Positions 1 to 10,719 of a DNA stretch of 34,964 bases are shown here, piece after piece. The stretch spans positions 1 to 34,964 of the forward strand of contig WLNW01000014.1 of the NCBI GenBank assembly GCA_009699605.1, written 5' to 3'. Below the pieces are notes generated by a model. It had not been told where the DNA came from and ran no database searches. It was given only the letters and a program-made list of their open reading frames with translations. The stretch's first letter is position 1; the number at the start of each line of letters is the position of its first letter. Source of the DNA: Actinomycetota bacterium (GTDB lineage Bacteria; Actinomycetota; Acidimicrobiia; Acidimicrobiales; WLNW01). A program made the position numbers and the translations under genes.

Positions 1-336
1 GACTCGGCCGACCGTACGCGTGACGAGCTCGGCGTGGCCCGACGCGACTACGACGCGGCACTCGCCGACGCACGCCTCGAGGCCAACCGCCTCATGGAGG
101 GTGCACGGGCCGAGGTCGAGGCGCATCGCCTGCAGCTGCAGGCTGCCGCAGATCGGGACATGGCGGTCCTCCGTCAGGCGACGCAGCAGGAGATCACTTC
201 GGCTCGCGCCGCGGCGCTCGGCCGGGTGCGGGGCGACGTCGTCGACCTCGCGGTCGGCGCCGCGTCTGCGGTCATGCAACGTCCCATCGATCGGTCGGGT
301 GCCGTCGCCATCGTCGACCGCGCCCTGAGCAACTGA
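1..336 (+). CDS. F0 ATP synthase b/b'-type subunit, 5' end outside window
   Basis: This is the C-terminal 111 residues of a second b-type stator subunit. The frame is open to the window edge, so the start and the expected N-terminal membrane helix are not visible. What is seen is a long charged, alanine-rich helix (repeated E/R/A/D pattern, residues AEVEAHRLQLQAAADRDMAV near the middle), typical of the b dimer coiled coil that holds F1 still against F0. It ends 10 nt before atpF, which has its own strong GAGGAGG site. Two adjacent, different b-like genes suggest a b/b' heterodimer as in cyanobacteria and alphaproteobacteria. The identity comes from position (between the expected atpE and atpF) and helix composition; the membrane part would have to be read upstream. 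Confidence 0.8.
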   Translation, partial: DSADRTRDELGVARRDYDAALADARLEANRLMEGARAEVEAHRLQLQAAADRDMAVLRQATQQEITSARAAALGRVRGDVVDLAVGAASAVMQRPIDRSGAVAIVDRALSN

Positions 337-346
337 GGAGGCTGCG

Positions 347-883
347 ATGAACGGACTCTCCCTGCGCATCCTGGCCTCTGAAGCTGCCCACAACAGCTTC
401 TACGGCAACAAAGACGAGCTGATCTGGGGCATTGCGTCCTTCCTGATCATCTTCGCCGTGTTCATCTGGAAGGGCGTACCTGTCGTCAAGAAGGCGGCGG
501 CGGCGCGCAGCCAGCGCATCTCCGACGAGATCGCCAACGCCGAGGCCGACAAGGCCGACGCCGAGGCCGAACTGAAGACTCTTACGTCGAGTCTCGGCAA
601 CGCCGCAGCCGACGCCGAGGCGGTCGTCGCCGAGGCGGTCGCCCGCGTCGAGACGGTCAAGGTCGACCTGCTCGCCCGCGTCGAAGCCGATGTCGAAGCG
701 TCCAAGCAGCGGGCTCGTATCGAGATCGAGGCATCGAAGCAACAGGCCTTCGCTGACCTGCAGGCCGAGGTCGCCGCCATGACCGTCACGGCCACCAACG
801 CCGTGGTGATCGAGAACCTCACCGATGCGGTCAAGTCCGACCTCATCGAGCAGTTCATCACCCAACTGGGGGCAACCCGATGA
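347..883 (+). CDS. atpF: F0 ATP synthase subunit b
   Basis: Peripheral stalk subunit of the F1F0 ATP synthase, anchoring the delta-alpha3-beta3 head to subunit a in the membrane. The 178-residue protein has one N-terminal transmembrane helix (about residues 25-44, ELIWGIASFLIIFAVFIWKG) followed by a roughly 110-residue hydrophilic, alanine- and glutamate-rich coiled coil, then a short C-terminal delta-binding segment. The length is normal for b. The ATG has a strong Shine-Dalgarno GAGGAGG at 335-341 (5 nt spacing). Its TGA overlaps the atpH start as ATGA, so the two are translationally coupled. Unlike mycobacteria, delta is not fused to b here. Confidence 0.95.
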   Translation: MNGLSLRILASEAAHNSFYGNKDELIWGIASFLIIFAVFIWKGVPVVKKAAAARSQRISDEIANAEADKADAEAELKTLTSSLGNAAADAEAVVAEAVARVETVKVDLLARVEADVEASKQRARIEIEASKQQAFADLQAEVAAMTVTATNAVVIENLTDAVKSDLIEQFITQLGATR

Positions 884-1410
884 GCAGCGATCTCATTCAG
901 AGCTACGCCGGAGCGTTCCACGCCGTGGCCGCGGCCGAAGGCATGCTGGTTGTCGTCGAGGAGGAACTGTTCCGCTTCGGTCAGGCCCTCGAGGCCAACG
1001 ATGCGCTCCTCTCGGTCCTGTCCGACCCGTCGGTTCCGGTGGCGCGACGCCAGCAGGTCGTCGAGGACCTGCTCGGTGGCCAGGCATCGCCGGCCACGCT
1101 CGGTCTCGTGTCCCTCGCCGTGGGCGCCGGACACGGTGCCGAACTGCCCGAAATCGTGCGAGCGCTCGTCGAACGTTCGGCCGCCTCGCGCAACCATGCC
1201 GTGGCCGAGGTGCGCAGCGCCGTTGCCCTCACGGCCGATCAGACCACACGCCTGGCGGCGGCCATCACGGCCGCCACGGGTAAGGCTGTCGAGATCAAGG
1301 TGGTGATCGACCCCTCGGTGCTCGGGGGACTCGTCACCCAGATCGGCGACACCGTCATCGACGGCAGCGTCCGTCACCGCCTCAACCAAGTGCGCGAAGC
1401 GATCGCGTGA
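880..1410 (+). CDS. atpH: F1 ATP synthase subunit delta
   Basis: Delta (OSCP-type) subunit, joining the top of the alpha3-beta3 hexamer to the b stalk. It has 176 residues, the usual length: an N-terminal helical domain (about 1-105, with the typical pattern around DPSVPVARRQQVVEDLL) and a C-terminal domain ending in the family-typical IDPSVLGGLVTQIGDTVIDGS followed by a short amphipathic tail. It starts with an ATGA overlap on atpF and lies 15 nt before atpA. Nothing in it is unusual. Confidence 0.95.
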   Translation: MSSDLIQSYAGAFHAVAAAEGMLVVVEEELFRFGQALEANDALLSVLSDPSVPVARRQQVVEDLLGGQASPATLGLVSLAVGAGHGAELPEIVRALVERSAASRNHAVAEVRSAVALTADQTTRLAAAITAATGKAVEIKVVIDPSVLGGLVTQIGDTVIDGSVRHRLNQVREAIA

Positions 1411-1425
1411 GCTCGGAGACCTTTC

Positions 1426-3051
1426 ATGGCTGACCTGACGATCAACACCGCCGACATCACGGCGGCGCTCAAGAAGAACCTCGAGGGGTTCGCCATCTCG
1501 CTCGAGCAGACCCAGGTGGGTCGCGTGACCGAGGTAGGCGACGGCATCGCTCGCGTCAGCGGTCTGCCCGACGCGGCGGTCAACGAGATGCTGCAGTTCG
1601 AAGACGGCACCTATGGCCTTGCGCTGAACCTCGAAGAGGGCTCCATCGGCGCCGTGGTCCTCGGCACCGTCGACCACATCGAAGAGGGCCAGGTTGTCCG
1701 GGCCACCGGCGACATCTTGTCGGTGCCGGCCGGTGACGGCCTGCTCGGCCGAGTCGTCAACGCGCTCGGTGAACCCATCGACGCTCGTGGCCCGCTCACG
1801 AACGTGACAATTCGCCGCATGGAGATCCAGGCGCCCGGCATCATGGGTCGCAAGCCCGTGCACGAGCCGATGCAGACCGGCATCAAGGCCATCGACTCGC
1901 TGATCCCGATCGGCCGCGGCCAGCGCGAGCTCATCATCGGCGACCGCAAGACCGGCAAGACCACCATCGCCATCGACACGATCATCAACCAGCGTGGCCT
2001 CGGCGTGAAGTGCATCTACGTCGCGATCGGCCAGAAGGCCTCCACGGTGGCCAACACGGTCGAGACGCTGCGCGAGTTCGGCGCCCTCGAGTACACGGTC
2101 GTCGTGGTGGCCCCGGCCTCCGACCCGGCCCCGTTCAAGTACCTCGCCCCCTACGCAGGCTGCGCAATGGGCCAGCACTGGATGGAGAACGGCGAGCACG
2201 CCCTTGTGGTCTACGACGACTTGTCGAAGCAGGCCGAGGCGTACCGTCAGATGTCGCTGCTGCTGCGCCGCCCGCCGGGCCGCGAGGCGTACCCCGGCGA
2301 CGTGTTCTACCTCCACAGCCGCTTGCTCGAGCGTGCGGCCAAGCTCTCCGACGAAAACGGCGCCGGTTCGCTCACGGCTCTTCCGGTCATCGAGACGAAG
2401 GCTGGCGACGTCTCGGCGTACATCCCGACCAACGTGATCTCGATCACCGACGGCCAGATTTACCTCCAGGACGATCTCTTCAAGTCGGGTATCCGCCCGG
2501 CCGTCGACGTGGGCATCTCGGTGTCCCGCGTGGGTTCTGCCGCGCAGATCAAGGCGATGAAGACCGCCGTGGGCACGCTGAAGTCCGACCTCCAGCAGTT
2601 CCGTGAGCTCCAGGCGTTCGCGGCTTTCGGCTCCGAGCTCGACGCCGTGTCGCAGGCCCAGCTCGATCGTGGCGTACGCCTTACGGAGTTGCTCAAGCAG
2701 GGCCTGAACTCGCCGTTGCCCGTGCAGGAACAGGTCGTGGTCATTTACGCCGGAACCCGCGGTTACCTCGACTCGGTCCCGGTGTCGGACGTGCGGCGCT
2801 TCGAGGCGGGCCTGCTCGAGTGGTTCCGCACTCGCTACAACGACATTCTCCTCGCCATCAAGTCCTCCGGCACCATCGGTGACACCGAGGCATTCGAGGC
2901 GGCCCTGCAGGGTTTCGCGACGTCGTTCGTCACCACGGCAGACGGCGGAGGCGCCGAGCCCGAAGCCACGCCGCAGGGCGCGGCCAACGCCCATCTGGTC
3001 GACGGCGACACCACGTTGCCCGAGACAGAGATCAAGCGAGAGGACCGCTGA
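1426..3051 (+). CDS. atpA: F1 ATP synthase subunit alpha
   Basis: Non-catalytic nucleotide-binding subunit of F1. It has 541 residues, slightly longer than the common 500-515 because of a C-terminal tail. Visible: an N-terminal beta barrel (about 25-95), Walker A GDRKTGKT (172-179), and the alpha/beta signature [10 protein letters not shown] followed by the Arg of SVSRVGS that acts as arginine finger toward the beta site. The last about 40 residues (Gly/Ala/Glu rich, ending TEIKREDR) look disordered. Actinobacterial alpha subunits often carry such a tail; in mycobacteria the alpha C-terminus suppresses ATP hydrolysis, but I cannot show that for this one. A GGAG site at 1415-1418 precedes the ATG. 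Confidence 0.97.
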   Translation: MADLTINTADITAALKKNLEGFAISLEQTQVGRVTEVGDGIARVSGLPDAAVNEMLQFEDGTYGLALNLEEGSIGAVVLGTVDHIEEGQVVRATGDILSVPAGDGLLGRVVNALGEPIDARGPLTNVTIRRMEIQAPGIMGRKPVHEPMQTGIKAIDSLIPIGRGQRELIIGDRKTGKTTIAIDTIINQRGLGVKCIYVAIGQKASTVANTVETLREFGALEYTVVVVAPASDPAPFKYLAPYAGCAMGQHWMENGEHALVVYDDLSKQAEAYRQMSLLLRRPPGREAYPGDVFYLHSRLLERAAKLSDENGAGSLTALPVIETKAGDVSAYIPTNVISITDGQIYLQDDLFKSGIRPAVDVGISVSRVGSAAQIKAMKTAVGTLKSDLQQFRELQAFAAFGSELDAVSQAQLDRGVRLTELLKQGLNSPLPVQEQVVVIYAGTRGYLDSVPVSDVRRFEAGLLEWFRTRYNDILLAIKSSGTIGDTEAFEAALQGFATSFVTTADGGGAEPEATPQGAANAHLVDGDTTLPETEIKREDR

Positions 3052-3057
3052 TCCCCG

Positions 3058-5557
<2,500 letters not shown>

Positions 5558-5559
5558 CC

Positions 5560-5973
5560 ATGGCGCTGCAGGTCGAGCTCGTCTCTCCCGAGGACATCAT
5601 CTACACGGGCGAGGCCACGATGGTCGTGGCCCGCACGCCCGAAGGCGACATCGCGTTCCAGTCGGGGCACGTGCCGTTCATCGGCACGCTGCTCGGACGC
5701 GGTCCGGTGAAGATCTTCCTCGTCGAGGGCGGCGTGATGCAGGTCGCGGTGCACAGCGGGTTCGTGCAGGTGGCCAACGATGTCGTGTCGATCCTGTCCG
5801 ACGTGGCCGAGCTGCCCGAGACTGTCGATGTGCCTCGCGCCGAGGCCGCCCGCGATCGGGCTCGTGCGGCCTTGGCGACCAACGTCGGCGACGAGGACGC
5901 GCAGGCCGCGCTCAATCGCGCCGAGTTGCGGCTCGCGGTGGCCGCCGCCGGCAGCCCCGCCCGAGCGCGCTGA
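5560..5973 (+). CDS. atpC: F1 ATP synthase subunit epsilon
   Basis: Epsilon subunit of the central stalk. It has 137 residues: an N-terminal beta sandwich (1 to about 85; SPEDIIYTGEATMVV and the conserved GHVPFIGTL stretch) and a C-terminal two-helix region (about 88-130). The helix start reads VDVPRAEAARDRA, matching the DxxRA element that binds ATP in Bacillus-type epsilon and controls the inhibitory extended form; that this one does so is inference. It is the last gene of the operon, followed by a tandem-repeat hairpin region and the convergent isomerase-family gene. Confidence 0.95.
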   Translation: MALQVELVSPEDIIYTGEATMVVARTPEGDIAFQSGHVPFIGTLLGRGPVKIFLVEGGVMQVAVHSGFVQVANDVVSILSDVAELPETVDVPRAEAARDRARAALATNVGDEDAQAALNRAELRLAVAAAGSPARAR

Positions 5974-5998
5974 CACACGAGACGCGGAGCACCCGAAC

Positions 5999-6032
5999 GC
6001 TCAGCCCCACGGGGCGCTCAGCCCCACGGGGC
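5999..6032. repeat. perfect 17-bp tandem duplication with hairpin potential
   Basis: The unit GCTCAGCCCCACGGGGC occurs twice with no spacer (5999-6015 and 6016-6032). Read on the minus strand each copy encodes the last residues and stop (A-P-W-G-stop) of the isomerase-family gene, so the duplication copied the gene's own end harmlessly. The copies can fold as GGGGC-GCTCA-GCCCC (6011-6025). The spot is the junction of two convergent transcription units and may serve as a terminator for both; there is no U-tract. Confidence 0.75.
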
Positions 6033-6719
6033 GAGCTCGGGCCAATCCGGTCGTGCGTGGCGACCGAGGAGCCAAGCCAGGAGTTCGTGTTTGGGCGCGC
6101 GCACGGTGACCCGGGGCGCGGCCACGGGTTCCACCACCCACGCGCCAATGACTCCCTCGGCCTCGATCCGGAGCGCGACGCCTTCCGGTAGGCGAGCTGC
6201 GAGGCCGTGGATCGTCCGATCGAGTTCGTGGTCGACGTAGGCACCGGACCACTCGGCCCACCCAAAGGCCAGGCCGAGATCGGCGTGATGAACCTCGGTC
6301 TCCCGCCACCGGCGGAACACGAGCTCACCGAGCGGCTGCTCGCCGGCGTTGCCGGTGCGCCCCGTGCCGTGCGCCCAGGCGGCGACCGACGTCGCGTCCC
6401 ACGTGGCCTCGAGTCGCTCGATCGAGGCGCGGAGGTCGCCCAGTAGCTCCTCGGGGTCGCGGGCTGCGCCAGCCGCGATGTCCGCAGAACGCTGGGCCGG
6501 GCCACCGGGGTACTGGTCAGCGATGCCGCCTCCTTGCGCCGCGAGGAGCATGCCGGTGTGGCTGTCCGCGTTACGGGCCAGGTGGGTGAGCACATGCCCG
6601 ACCGTCCAACCGGTGAGCAGGCTCGGTCGGCGGATCTCGTCGGCGGTGAGCCGTGGGATCTGATCGACCAGCACGGCGTGCGCTGCGGTCGCGCCGTGGA
6701 TCACGAGCTGGGGTCGCAC
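6018..6719 (-). CDS. mycothiol-dependent maleylpyruvate isomerase family protein
   Basis: A 233-residue protein of the MDMPI (DinB-like four-helix) superfamily. Visible: LLTGWTVGHVLTHLARNADS (about 34-53), the hallmark of the N-terminal domain, and RRWRETEVHHADLGL (136-150). By family analogy His46, Glu140 and His144 would be the metal ligands (the E-x3-H spacing is kept). The C-terminal about 80 residues form the small alpha/beta domain. Members are mycothiol-dependent isomerases or transferases, but the true substrate cannot be read from sequence and there are no gentisate-pathway genes nearby. The start is GTG 6719, set by a -10-like GAGACT six nt upstream. Its 3' end sits in the 17-bp tandem repeat. 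Confidence 0.85.
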   Translation of the reverse strand: MRPQLVIHGATAAHAVLVDQIPRLTADEIRRPSLLTGWTVGHVLTHLARNADSHTGMLLAAQGGGIADQYPGGPAQRSADIAAGAARDPEELLGDLRASIERLEATWDATSVAAWAHGTGRTGNAGEQPLGELVFRRWRETEVHHADLGLAFGWAEWSGAYVDHELDRTIHGLAARLPEGVALRIEAEGVIGAWVVEPVAAPRVTVRAPKHELLAWLLGRHARPDWPELAPWG

Positions 6720-6725
6720 GACGCA

Positions 6726-6731
6726 AGTCTC
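6726..6731 (-). promoter_or_regulatory. -10-like hexamer GAGACT, leaderless type
   Basis: On the minus strand GAGACT ends 6 nt before GTG 6719. It fits NANNNT rather than strict TANNNT, so it is one of the weaker members of the set. No Shine-Dalgarno is seen. Confidence 0.4.
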
Positions 6732-6746
6732 GCGCCAACCCGGCGT

Positions 6747-7550
6747 TCAGTTCACGACGAGCCCGGCGATGCCTTCTTCAGGTGGCGGGTAGCGCAGCCC
6801 CAACCCCCGGAGCGCCTCGTTCAGCACGGTGGTCACGAGGAGGTTGCGGTACCAGTTGCGGTTCGCCGGTATGACGTACCACGGCGAGGCAGCGGTGCTG
6901 GTCTTCGTGACCATGTCCTCGAACGCGGCCTGGTACGCGTCCCAGTGCTTGCGCTCTTCGAGGTCGGCTTTGGCGAACTTCCAGTTCTTCGACGGGTCGT
7001 CGATGCGCTCCTGCTGGCGGACGCGCTGCTCCTCTTTCGAGATGTGGAGCAGGAACTTGCGCACCGTGGTGCCTTCGTCGATCAGCATCTGCTCGAACGC
7101 CTTGATGTGCCCGTACCGCTTCGACCACTGCGCCTTCGGGACGAGGCCGTGCACTCGCACCACGAGCACATCCTCGTAGTGCGAGCGGTTGAAGATGCTC
7201 AAAATGCCCGAACGCGGCACGTGTTGATGCACCCGCCACAGGTAGTCGTGCGCCACCTCGACATCGGTAGGCCGCTTGAAGGACGTGACCTCTACTCCTT
7301 GCGGATTGACCCGTTCGAACACCGAACGGATCGTTCCGTCCTTGCCTCCGGCGTCGATTGCCTGCAATACGACCAACAACTTGTGGCGGCCGTCGGCGTA
7401 CAACAACTCCTGGAGCCGTGCCAGTTCGAAGCGTTCCTTCTCGAGTTGAGCCTGACCGTCGACTTTGTCGAGCCCACCGTCATCGGCGGGATCCCATGCG
7501 GCGAGGCCGACTTTCGAGCCGGGTTTGACCCGGTAGCGATCGGTGTCCAT
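6747..7550 (-). CDS. ppk2: PPK2-family polyphosphate kinase
   Basis: Single-domain PPK2 of 267 residues, transferring phosphate between polyphosphate and nucleotides (NMP, NDP or NTP depending on class). Visible: Walker A-like QAIDAGGKDGTIRSVFERVN (63-82), Walker B region FNRSHYEDVLVVRVHG (120-135), the lid segment with RQQERIDDPSKNWKFAKADLEER, and the C-terminal WYVIPANRNWYRNLLVT. The length and the FNRSHYED motif resemble the group annotated as polyphosphate:nucleotide phosphotransferase (class III-like); the nucleotide cannot be decided by eye. It is transcribed away from the secreted-protein gene. The ATG lacks a clear Shine-Dalgarno; AACCAT lies 5 nt upstream, a poor match to the leaderless pattern. 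Confidence 0.93.
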   Translation of the reverse strand: MDTDRYRVKPGSKVGLAAWDPADDGGLDKVDGQAQLEKERFELARLQELLYADGRHKLLVVLQAIDAGGKDGTIRSVFERVNPQGVEVTSFKRPTDVEVAHDYLWRVHQHVPRSGILSIFNRSHYEDVLVVRVHGLVPKAQWSKRYGHIKAFEQMLIDEGTTVRKFLLHISKEEQRVRQQERIDDPSKNWKFAKADLEERKHWDAYQAAFEDMVTKTSTAASPWYVIPANRNWYRNLLVTTVLNEALRGLGLRYPPPEEGIAGLVVN

Positions 7551-7740
7551 ACACCATGGTTATCGGAACGCGCCCGTGGGGGAAAGAGCGACGACCGCTG
7601 GAACCCGACGCGCACACCTGGAGAACTTCGGTGAGCACCATCAGCTCGGCCTGTCCGGTGCGTCGGCCCGACGCCCGGGTTCTCCGCAACTACCTCGAGC
7701 GAATACGCCAAGAACCCTTGTGTGGTTATGCTATATTTCG

Positions 7741-7746
7741 TACTCT
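7741..7746 (+). promoter_or_regulatory. -10 hexamer TACTCT, leaderless type
   Basis: TACTCT ends 6 nt before GTG 7753. It lies in a locally AT-rich patch (7718-7752) that contrasts with the GC-rich surroundings and also holds TATATT at 7732-7737. The sequence between hexamer and start is pyrimidine only, so no Shine-Dalgarno is possible. Confidence 0.55.
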
Positions 7747-7752
7747 TTCTTT

Positions 7753-8643
7753 GTGCGTCGAACTTCTGCAGTGCTGCCCGTCGTCGCCCTACTCGTGGTG
7801 GCGTGGTCCGGGGTCGTGTCCGCAGCCGAGGGGCCCGGGGGCGACGGATCGTTTGGGTACGGTGACCGCCACGTGTGGGCGGGTTACCAGGAGCGTCCCC
7901 ACGAGGTCGTGGTGGCCGATACCGGGTTGGCGCGCCGTCCGATCCGGTTCTGCGTGCGGCTGCCCTTGCCCAACCAGGAAGCGCCACCCGACGGTCACGG
8001 CCCCTACACGCCAGCCGAGATGCGAGCGCTCGCGCGCGCCACGCCGCTGGATTTGACCCCGGGGGCCTGGCACTCGCTGATCTGCTACCGGATCGACGAG
8101 CCCCTGCCGTATCTCGCCACGTTCGCGGCGTGGAACCCCGCCGACCCCACCGCCGGCCAGGCCACCACCGTCGAGAACGTGGCGGCCTACGCCCGTAACC
8201 TCATCGACACGCCTGCTCCGGTGGTGCGATCGAGCCCTCCGCCCAATCGCCAGATCACCGGTCTCGAGACCTGGTTCGCCGCCTCTACCGTGGCCCCCGA
8301 GGCGCGCACGGCGCAGGCGGGTCCGTTGTGGGCCACCGCCGAGCCGGTGGTTCGACGGGTCGTGATCGATCCGGGCGACGGCACGCCAGTCATCGCTTGC
8401 GACCTGGTGGCATCGACCGCAACGGCGAGCGCGCCCGTTGCCCGACCCGACTGCCTGCGCCACGTCTACACCGACGCCGACCCTCGTACGGGGATCGCCT
8501 CGCTGGTTGTTCGTGCGCACATCGTGTACGACATCTACCTCACGACGAGCGACGACCCAGTGCGCCATCTGGTCGACACGCTCATCGGCGACGAGACCAC
8601 CATCGCGACGACCGTGCGCGAGATCCAGACGGTGCTGCGCTGA
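7753..8643 (+). CDS. secreted protein of unknown function
   Basis: I do not recognise the family. The 296-residue product begins with a Sec signal peptide: RRT, then a hydrophobic core (SAVLPVVALLVVAWSGVV) and a probable cut after SAA. The mature part (about 270 residues) is Pro/Thr/Asp rich with four well-spaced cysteines (in RFCVRLP, SLICYRI, VIACDLV, PDCLRHV) that could form two disulfides, and no membrane segment. The motif IDPGDGTPVIACD and the C-terminal half look like a beta-sandwich surface protein, which is only an impression. GTG 7753 is preferred over GTG 7720 because it gives a clean signal peptide and the TACTCT box sits 6 nt upstream. It is monocistronic, divergent from ppk2. 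Confidence 0.75.
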   Translation: MRRTSAVLPVVALLVVAWSGVVSAAEGPGGDGSFGYGDRHVWAGYQERPHEVVVADTGLARRPIRFCVRLPLPNQEAPPDGHGPYTPAEMRALARATPLDLTPGAWHSLICYRIDEPLPYLATFAAWNPADPTAGQATTVENVAAYARNLIDTPAPVVRSSPPPNRQITGLETWFAASTVAPEARTAQAGPLWATAEPVVRRVVIDPGDGTPVIACDLVASTATASAPVARPDCLRHVYTDADPRTGIASLVVRAHIVYDIYLTTSDDPVRHLVDTLIGDETTIATTVREIQTVLR

Positions 8644-8649
8644 GACCGC

Positions 8650-8742
8650 TCAGCTGTCCGGATCAACGATGGGTACGGCGGTGCGGGCGTAGCGGTTCTT
8701 GACCTCATCGAAGGTCCATCTCATGCCGTCCATGTTCGACAC
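8650..8742 (-). pseudogene. short orphan coding-like stretch, probable gene remnant
   Basis: On the minus strand the frame ending at the TGA at 8650-8652 reads MDGMRWTFDEVKNRYARTAV and on to PIVDPDS, with strongly G/C third positions as in the real genes here. Coding-like codons run further upstream (CFDEANIATVSN) and then break down under the SDR start. From the first possible start (GTG 8742) it would be 30 residues. No Shine-Dalgarno or -10 hexamer stands before any of its starts, unlike the genes around it. It is either the 3' remnant of a gene truncated by the arrival of the SDR gene or a very small protein. No family recognised. Confidence 0.3.
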
Positions 8743-8800
8743 GGTGGCGATGTTCGCCTCGTCGAAGCAGCGATGTCGCAACCGCGGCGTGGGGCGTCGG

Positions 8801-8806
8801 TAGCCT
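8801..8806 (+). promoter_or_regulatory. -10 hexamer TAGCCT, leaderless type
   Basis: TAGCCT ends 6 nt before ATG 8813 of the SDR gene, and no Shine-Dalgarno is present. Confidence 0.6.
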
Positions 8807-8812
8807 CGCCGG

Positions 8813-9610
8813 ATGGCTCGATGGGAACGAGCGCTCGTCACGGGCGCATCGGCAGGTATCGGTACCGAGATCGCACGACAGCTGGTGGCCGAGGGCGTAG
8901 CTGTGGTTCTGGTGGCGCGCAGGGGGGATCGTCTCGAGTCGCTGCGCGACGAGCTCGGGGCCGCGAACGTCGAGGTGCTCGTGGCCGATCTCGCCTCGTT
9001 GGACGACCTCGAACGGGTCGCCGCCCGTATGGCCGACGACGACGAACCGATCGATCTGTTGGTGAACAACGCAGGGTTCTCGAGCTTCGGTCAGTTCTGG
9101 GAGCTTCCGGTCGCCGATGCGCGCGGGCAGATCGACGTCAACGTCGGTGCGCTCGTGCGCTTGTCGCATGCCGCTGCGGCGCGCATGATTGCGGTGGGCC
9201 GCGGCACCATCCTCAACATCTCGTCGATCGCCGGCAACCAGCCCGGCCCGGGCAATTCTGTGTACAACGCGACCAAGGCGTTCGTGACGAACTTCAGCGA
9301 GGGTCTTGCACTCGAGCTGCGCGGCACAGGCGTGCACGTCACGGCTTCGTGCCCGGGGCTCACGTACTCGGAGTTCCATACCGTTGCGGGGCTCACGGAT
9401 TCGCGCGCCGAGCGGGTCGCGTTCATGTGGATGCCGGCCGCCGACGTGGCGCGTGACGCACTCGATGCCGCGGCGCGCGGAACCGTCGTTCGAGTGAACG
9501 GCTGGCGCAACCGGGCAATCGCGTTGGGCATGCGAGCACTGCCGCGCACCGTCGCGCGGGGGCTCGTGGGCCAGGTGCGGGCCCGCACCCACCCCGACCC
9601 GACGAGCTGA
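8813..9610 (+). CDS. short-chain dehydrogenase/reductase
   Basis: Classical SDR of 265 residues with a Rossmann fold. Visible: the dinucleotide motif TGASAGIG (10-17), VADLA (57-61) for the adenine ring, NNAG (85-88), catalytic Ser138 in NISSIAG, and Tyr151/Lys155 in YNATK. ARR at 35-37 after the second strand suggests NADP(H) preference. The C-terminal part (HVTASCPGLTYSEFH, then ARDALDAAARGTVVRVNGWR) is typical of the DltE-like subgroup acting on lipid or small carbonyl substrates; the substrate is unknown. ATG 8813 is supported by TAGCCT six nt upstream. Its stop codon lies inside the hairpin at 9606-9623, shared with convergent glpX. Confidence 0.93.
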   Translation: MARWERALVTGASAGIGTEIARQLVAEGVAVVLVARRGDRLESLRDELGAANVEVLVADLASLDDLERVAARMADDDEPIDLLVNNAGFSSFGQFWELPVADARGQIDVNVGALVRLSHAAAARMIAVGRGTILNISSIAGNQPGPGNSVYNATKAFVTNFSEGLALELRGTGVHVTASCPGLTYSEFHTVAGLTDSRAERVAFMWMPAADVARDALDAAARGTVVRVNGWRNRAIALGMRALPRTVARGLVGQVRARTHPDPTS

Positions 9611-9623
9611 CGCCTGCGTCAGC
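9606..9623. terminator. perfect inverted repeat at convergent SDR/glpX junction
   Basis: GCTGACGC-CT-GCGTCAGC: 8-nt arms with 2 nt between (7 bp with a 4-nt loop in practice). The SDR stop TGA (9608-9610) is part of the left arm. It lies 19 nt from the 3' end of glpX on the other strand, so it can fold in both transcripts. No U-tract, as is common in GC-rich actinobacteria. Confidence 0.55.
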
Positions 9624-9641
9624 CGTGGGGCGTGCGCCGTG

Positions 9642-10610
9642 TCAGTCGATCTTTTCGGGGCGATGGTGGGCGTTGACCACGCGGGTGGTGCCCGACTTCG
9701 AACGCATCACCAGCGACTGTGTGTACACGCCCGAGGCGTCGTAGCGCACACCCTTGACCAGTTCGCCATCGGTGATGCCGGTGGCGGCGAAGAAGCAGTT
9801 GTCGCCGGCGCACAGGTCGTCGGTGCCGAGCACCCGATCGAGGTCGTAGCCGAGCGCAAGTGCGGCAGCGCGTTCGATGTCGTTGCGGGGCCAGAGCTTG
9901 CCCTGAAGCTCGCCGCCGATGCACTTGAGTGCCGCGGCCGCGATCACCCCTTCCGGGGTGCCGCCGATGCCGAACATGATGTCGGCGCCCGACTCGGGCC
10001 ACGCGGTGGAGATGGCGCCGGCGACGTCGCCGTCCGGGATGAGGCGGATGCGCGCCCCGGCCTCGCGAACCTCGGCGATGAGCGCGGCATGGCGATCGCG
10101 ATCGAGGATCACGGCCGTGAGATTTCGGACGTCGATGCCCTTGGCCTTGGCGAGTGCCCGCAGGTTCTCGGTGGGGGACTGGTCGATGCTGACGTGCCCC
10201 TTGCCCTCGGGGCCGACCGCCAACTTATCCATGTAGACGCACGGGCCCGGGTTGAACATGGTGCCCTTGTCGCTTACGGCGATGACCGCCAGCGCGTTGC
10301 CGCGGCCGAGCGCGGTGAGGGTGGTGCCGTCGATTGGGTCGACGGCGATGTCGACCTCGGGGCCACCCGACCCGACGACCTCGCCGTTGAACAGCATCGG
10401 GGCTTCGTCCTTCTCACCTTCGCCGATGACGATCACGCCCCGCATCGACACCGTGCTGAGCACGAGCCGCATGGCGTCGACCGCCGCCCCGTCGGCGCCG
10501 AGCTTGTCGCCCCGGCCCATCCAGCGCGACGCCGCCATCGCCGCGGCCTCGGTGACCCGGACGAGTTCGAGGGCCAGGTTGCGGTCGGGGACGGAGGTGT
10601 TCGTGCTCAT
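9642..10610 (-). CDS. glpX: class II fructose-1,6-bisphosphatase
   Basis: GlpX hydrolyses fructose-1,6-bisphosphate to fructose-6-phosphate in gluconeogenesis; it is the usual FBPase of actinobacteria. The 322-residue protein shows the metal-site motifs GEGEKDEAP (63-71) and DPIDGTT (91-97), the Lys/Arg-rich substrate segment DRDRHAAL, and [16 protein letters not shown] near 215-230. The length is normal. ATG 10610 is preceded by TAACCT at a 6-nt spacing; the spacer happens to contain AGGAA, so weak ribosome binding on a longer transcript is also possible. Confidence 0.96.
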   Translation of the reverse strand: MSTNTSVPDRNLALELVRVTEAAAMAASRWMGRGDKLGADGAAVDAMRLVLSTVSMRGVIVIGEGEKDEAPMLFNGEVVGSGGPEVDIAVDPIDGTTLTALGRGNALAVIAVSDKGTMFNPGPCVYMDKLAVGPEGKGHVSIDQSPTENLRALAKAKGIDVRNLTAVILDRDRHAALIAEVREAGARIRLIPDGDVAGAISTAWPESGADIMFGIGGTPEGVIAAAALKCIGGELQGKLWPRNDIERAAALALGYDLDRVLGTDDLCAGDNCFFAATGITDGELVKGVRYDASGVYTQSLVMRSKSGTTRVVNAHHRPEKID

Positions 10611-10616
10611 TTCCTG

Positions 10617-10622
10617 AGGTTA
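10617..10622 (-). promoter_or_regulatory. -10 hexamer TAACCT, leaderless type
   Basis: On the minus strand TAACCT ends 6 nt before ATG 10610 of glpX. The spacer is CAGGAA, so a weak Shine-Dalgarno cannot be fully excluded. Confidence 0.5.
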
Positions 10623-10719
10623 GCGAACTGCTCTCGCTCGACCATGAACCGGACGACTCTGCGCCTGACCGACGATCGACGGGCTGGCCTCACGAGCGCG
10701 CGTTCGCGTTTTGAAATGC

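Noticed and set aside
400-2994. An 864-codon open frame on the minus strand opposite atpF-atpH-atpA
   Set aside because: It lies antisense to strongly conserved ATP synthase genes; its Arg/Gly/His/Asp-rich composition is the usual shadow of GC-rich coding DNA.
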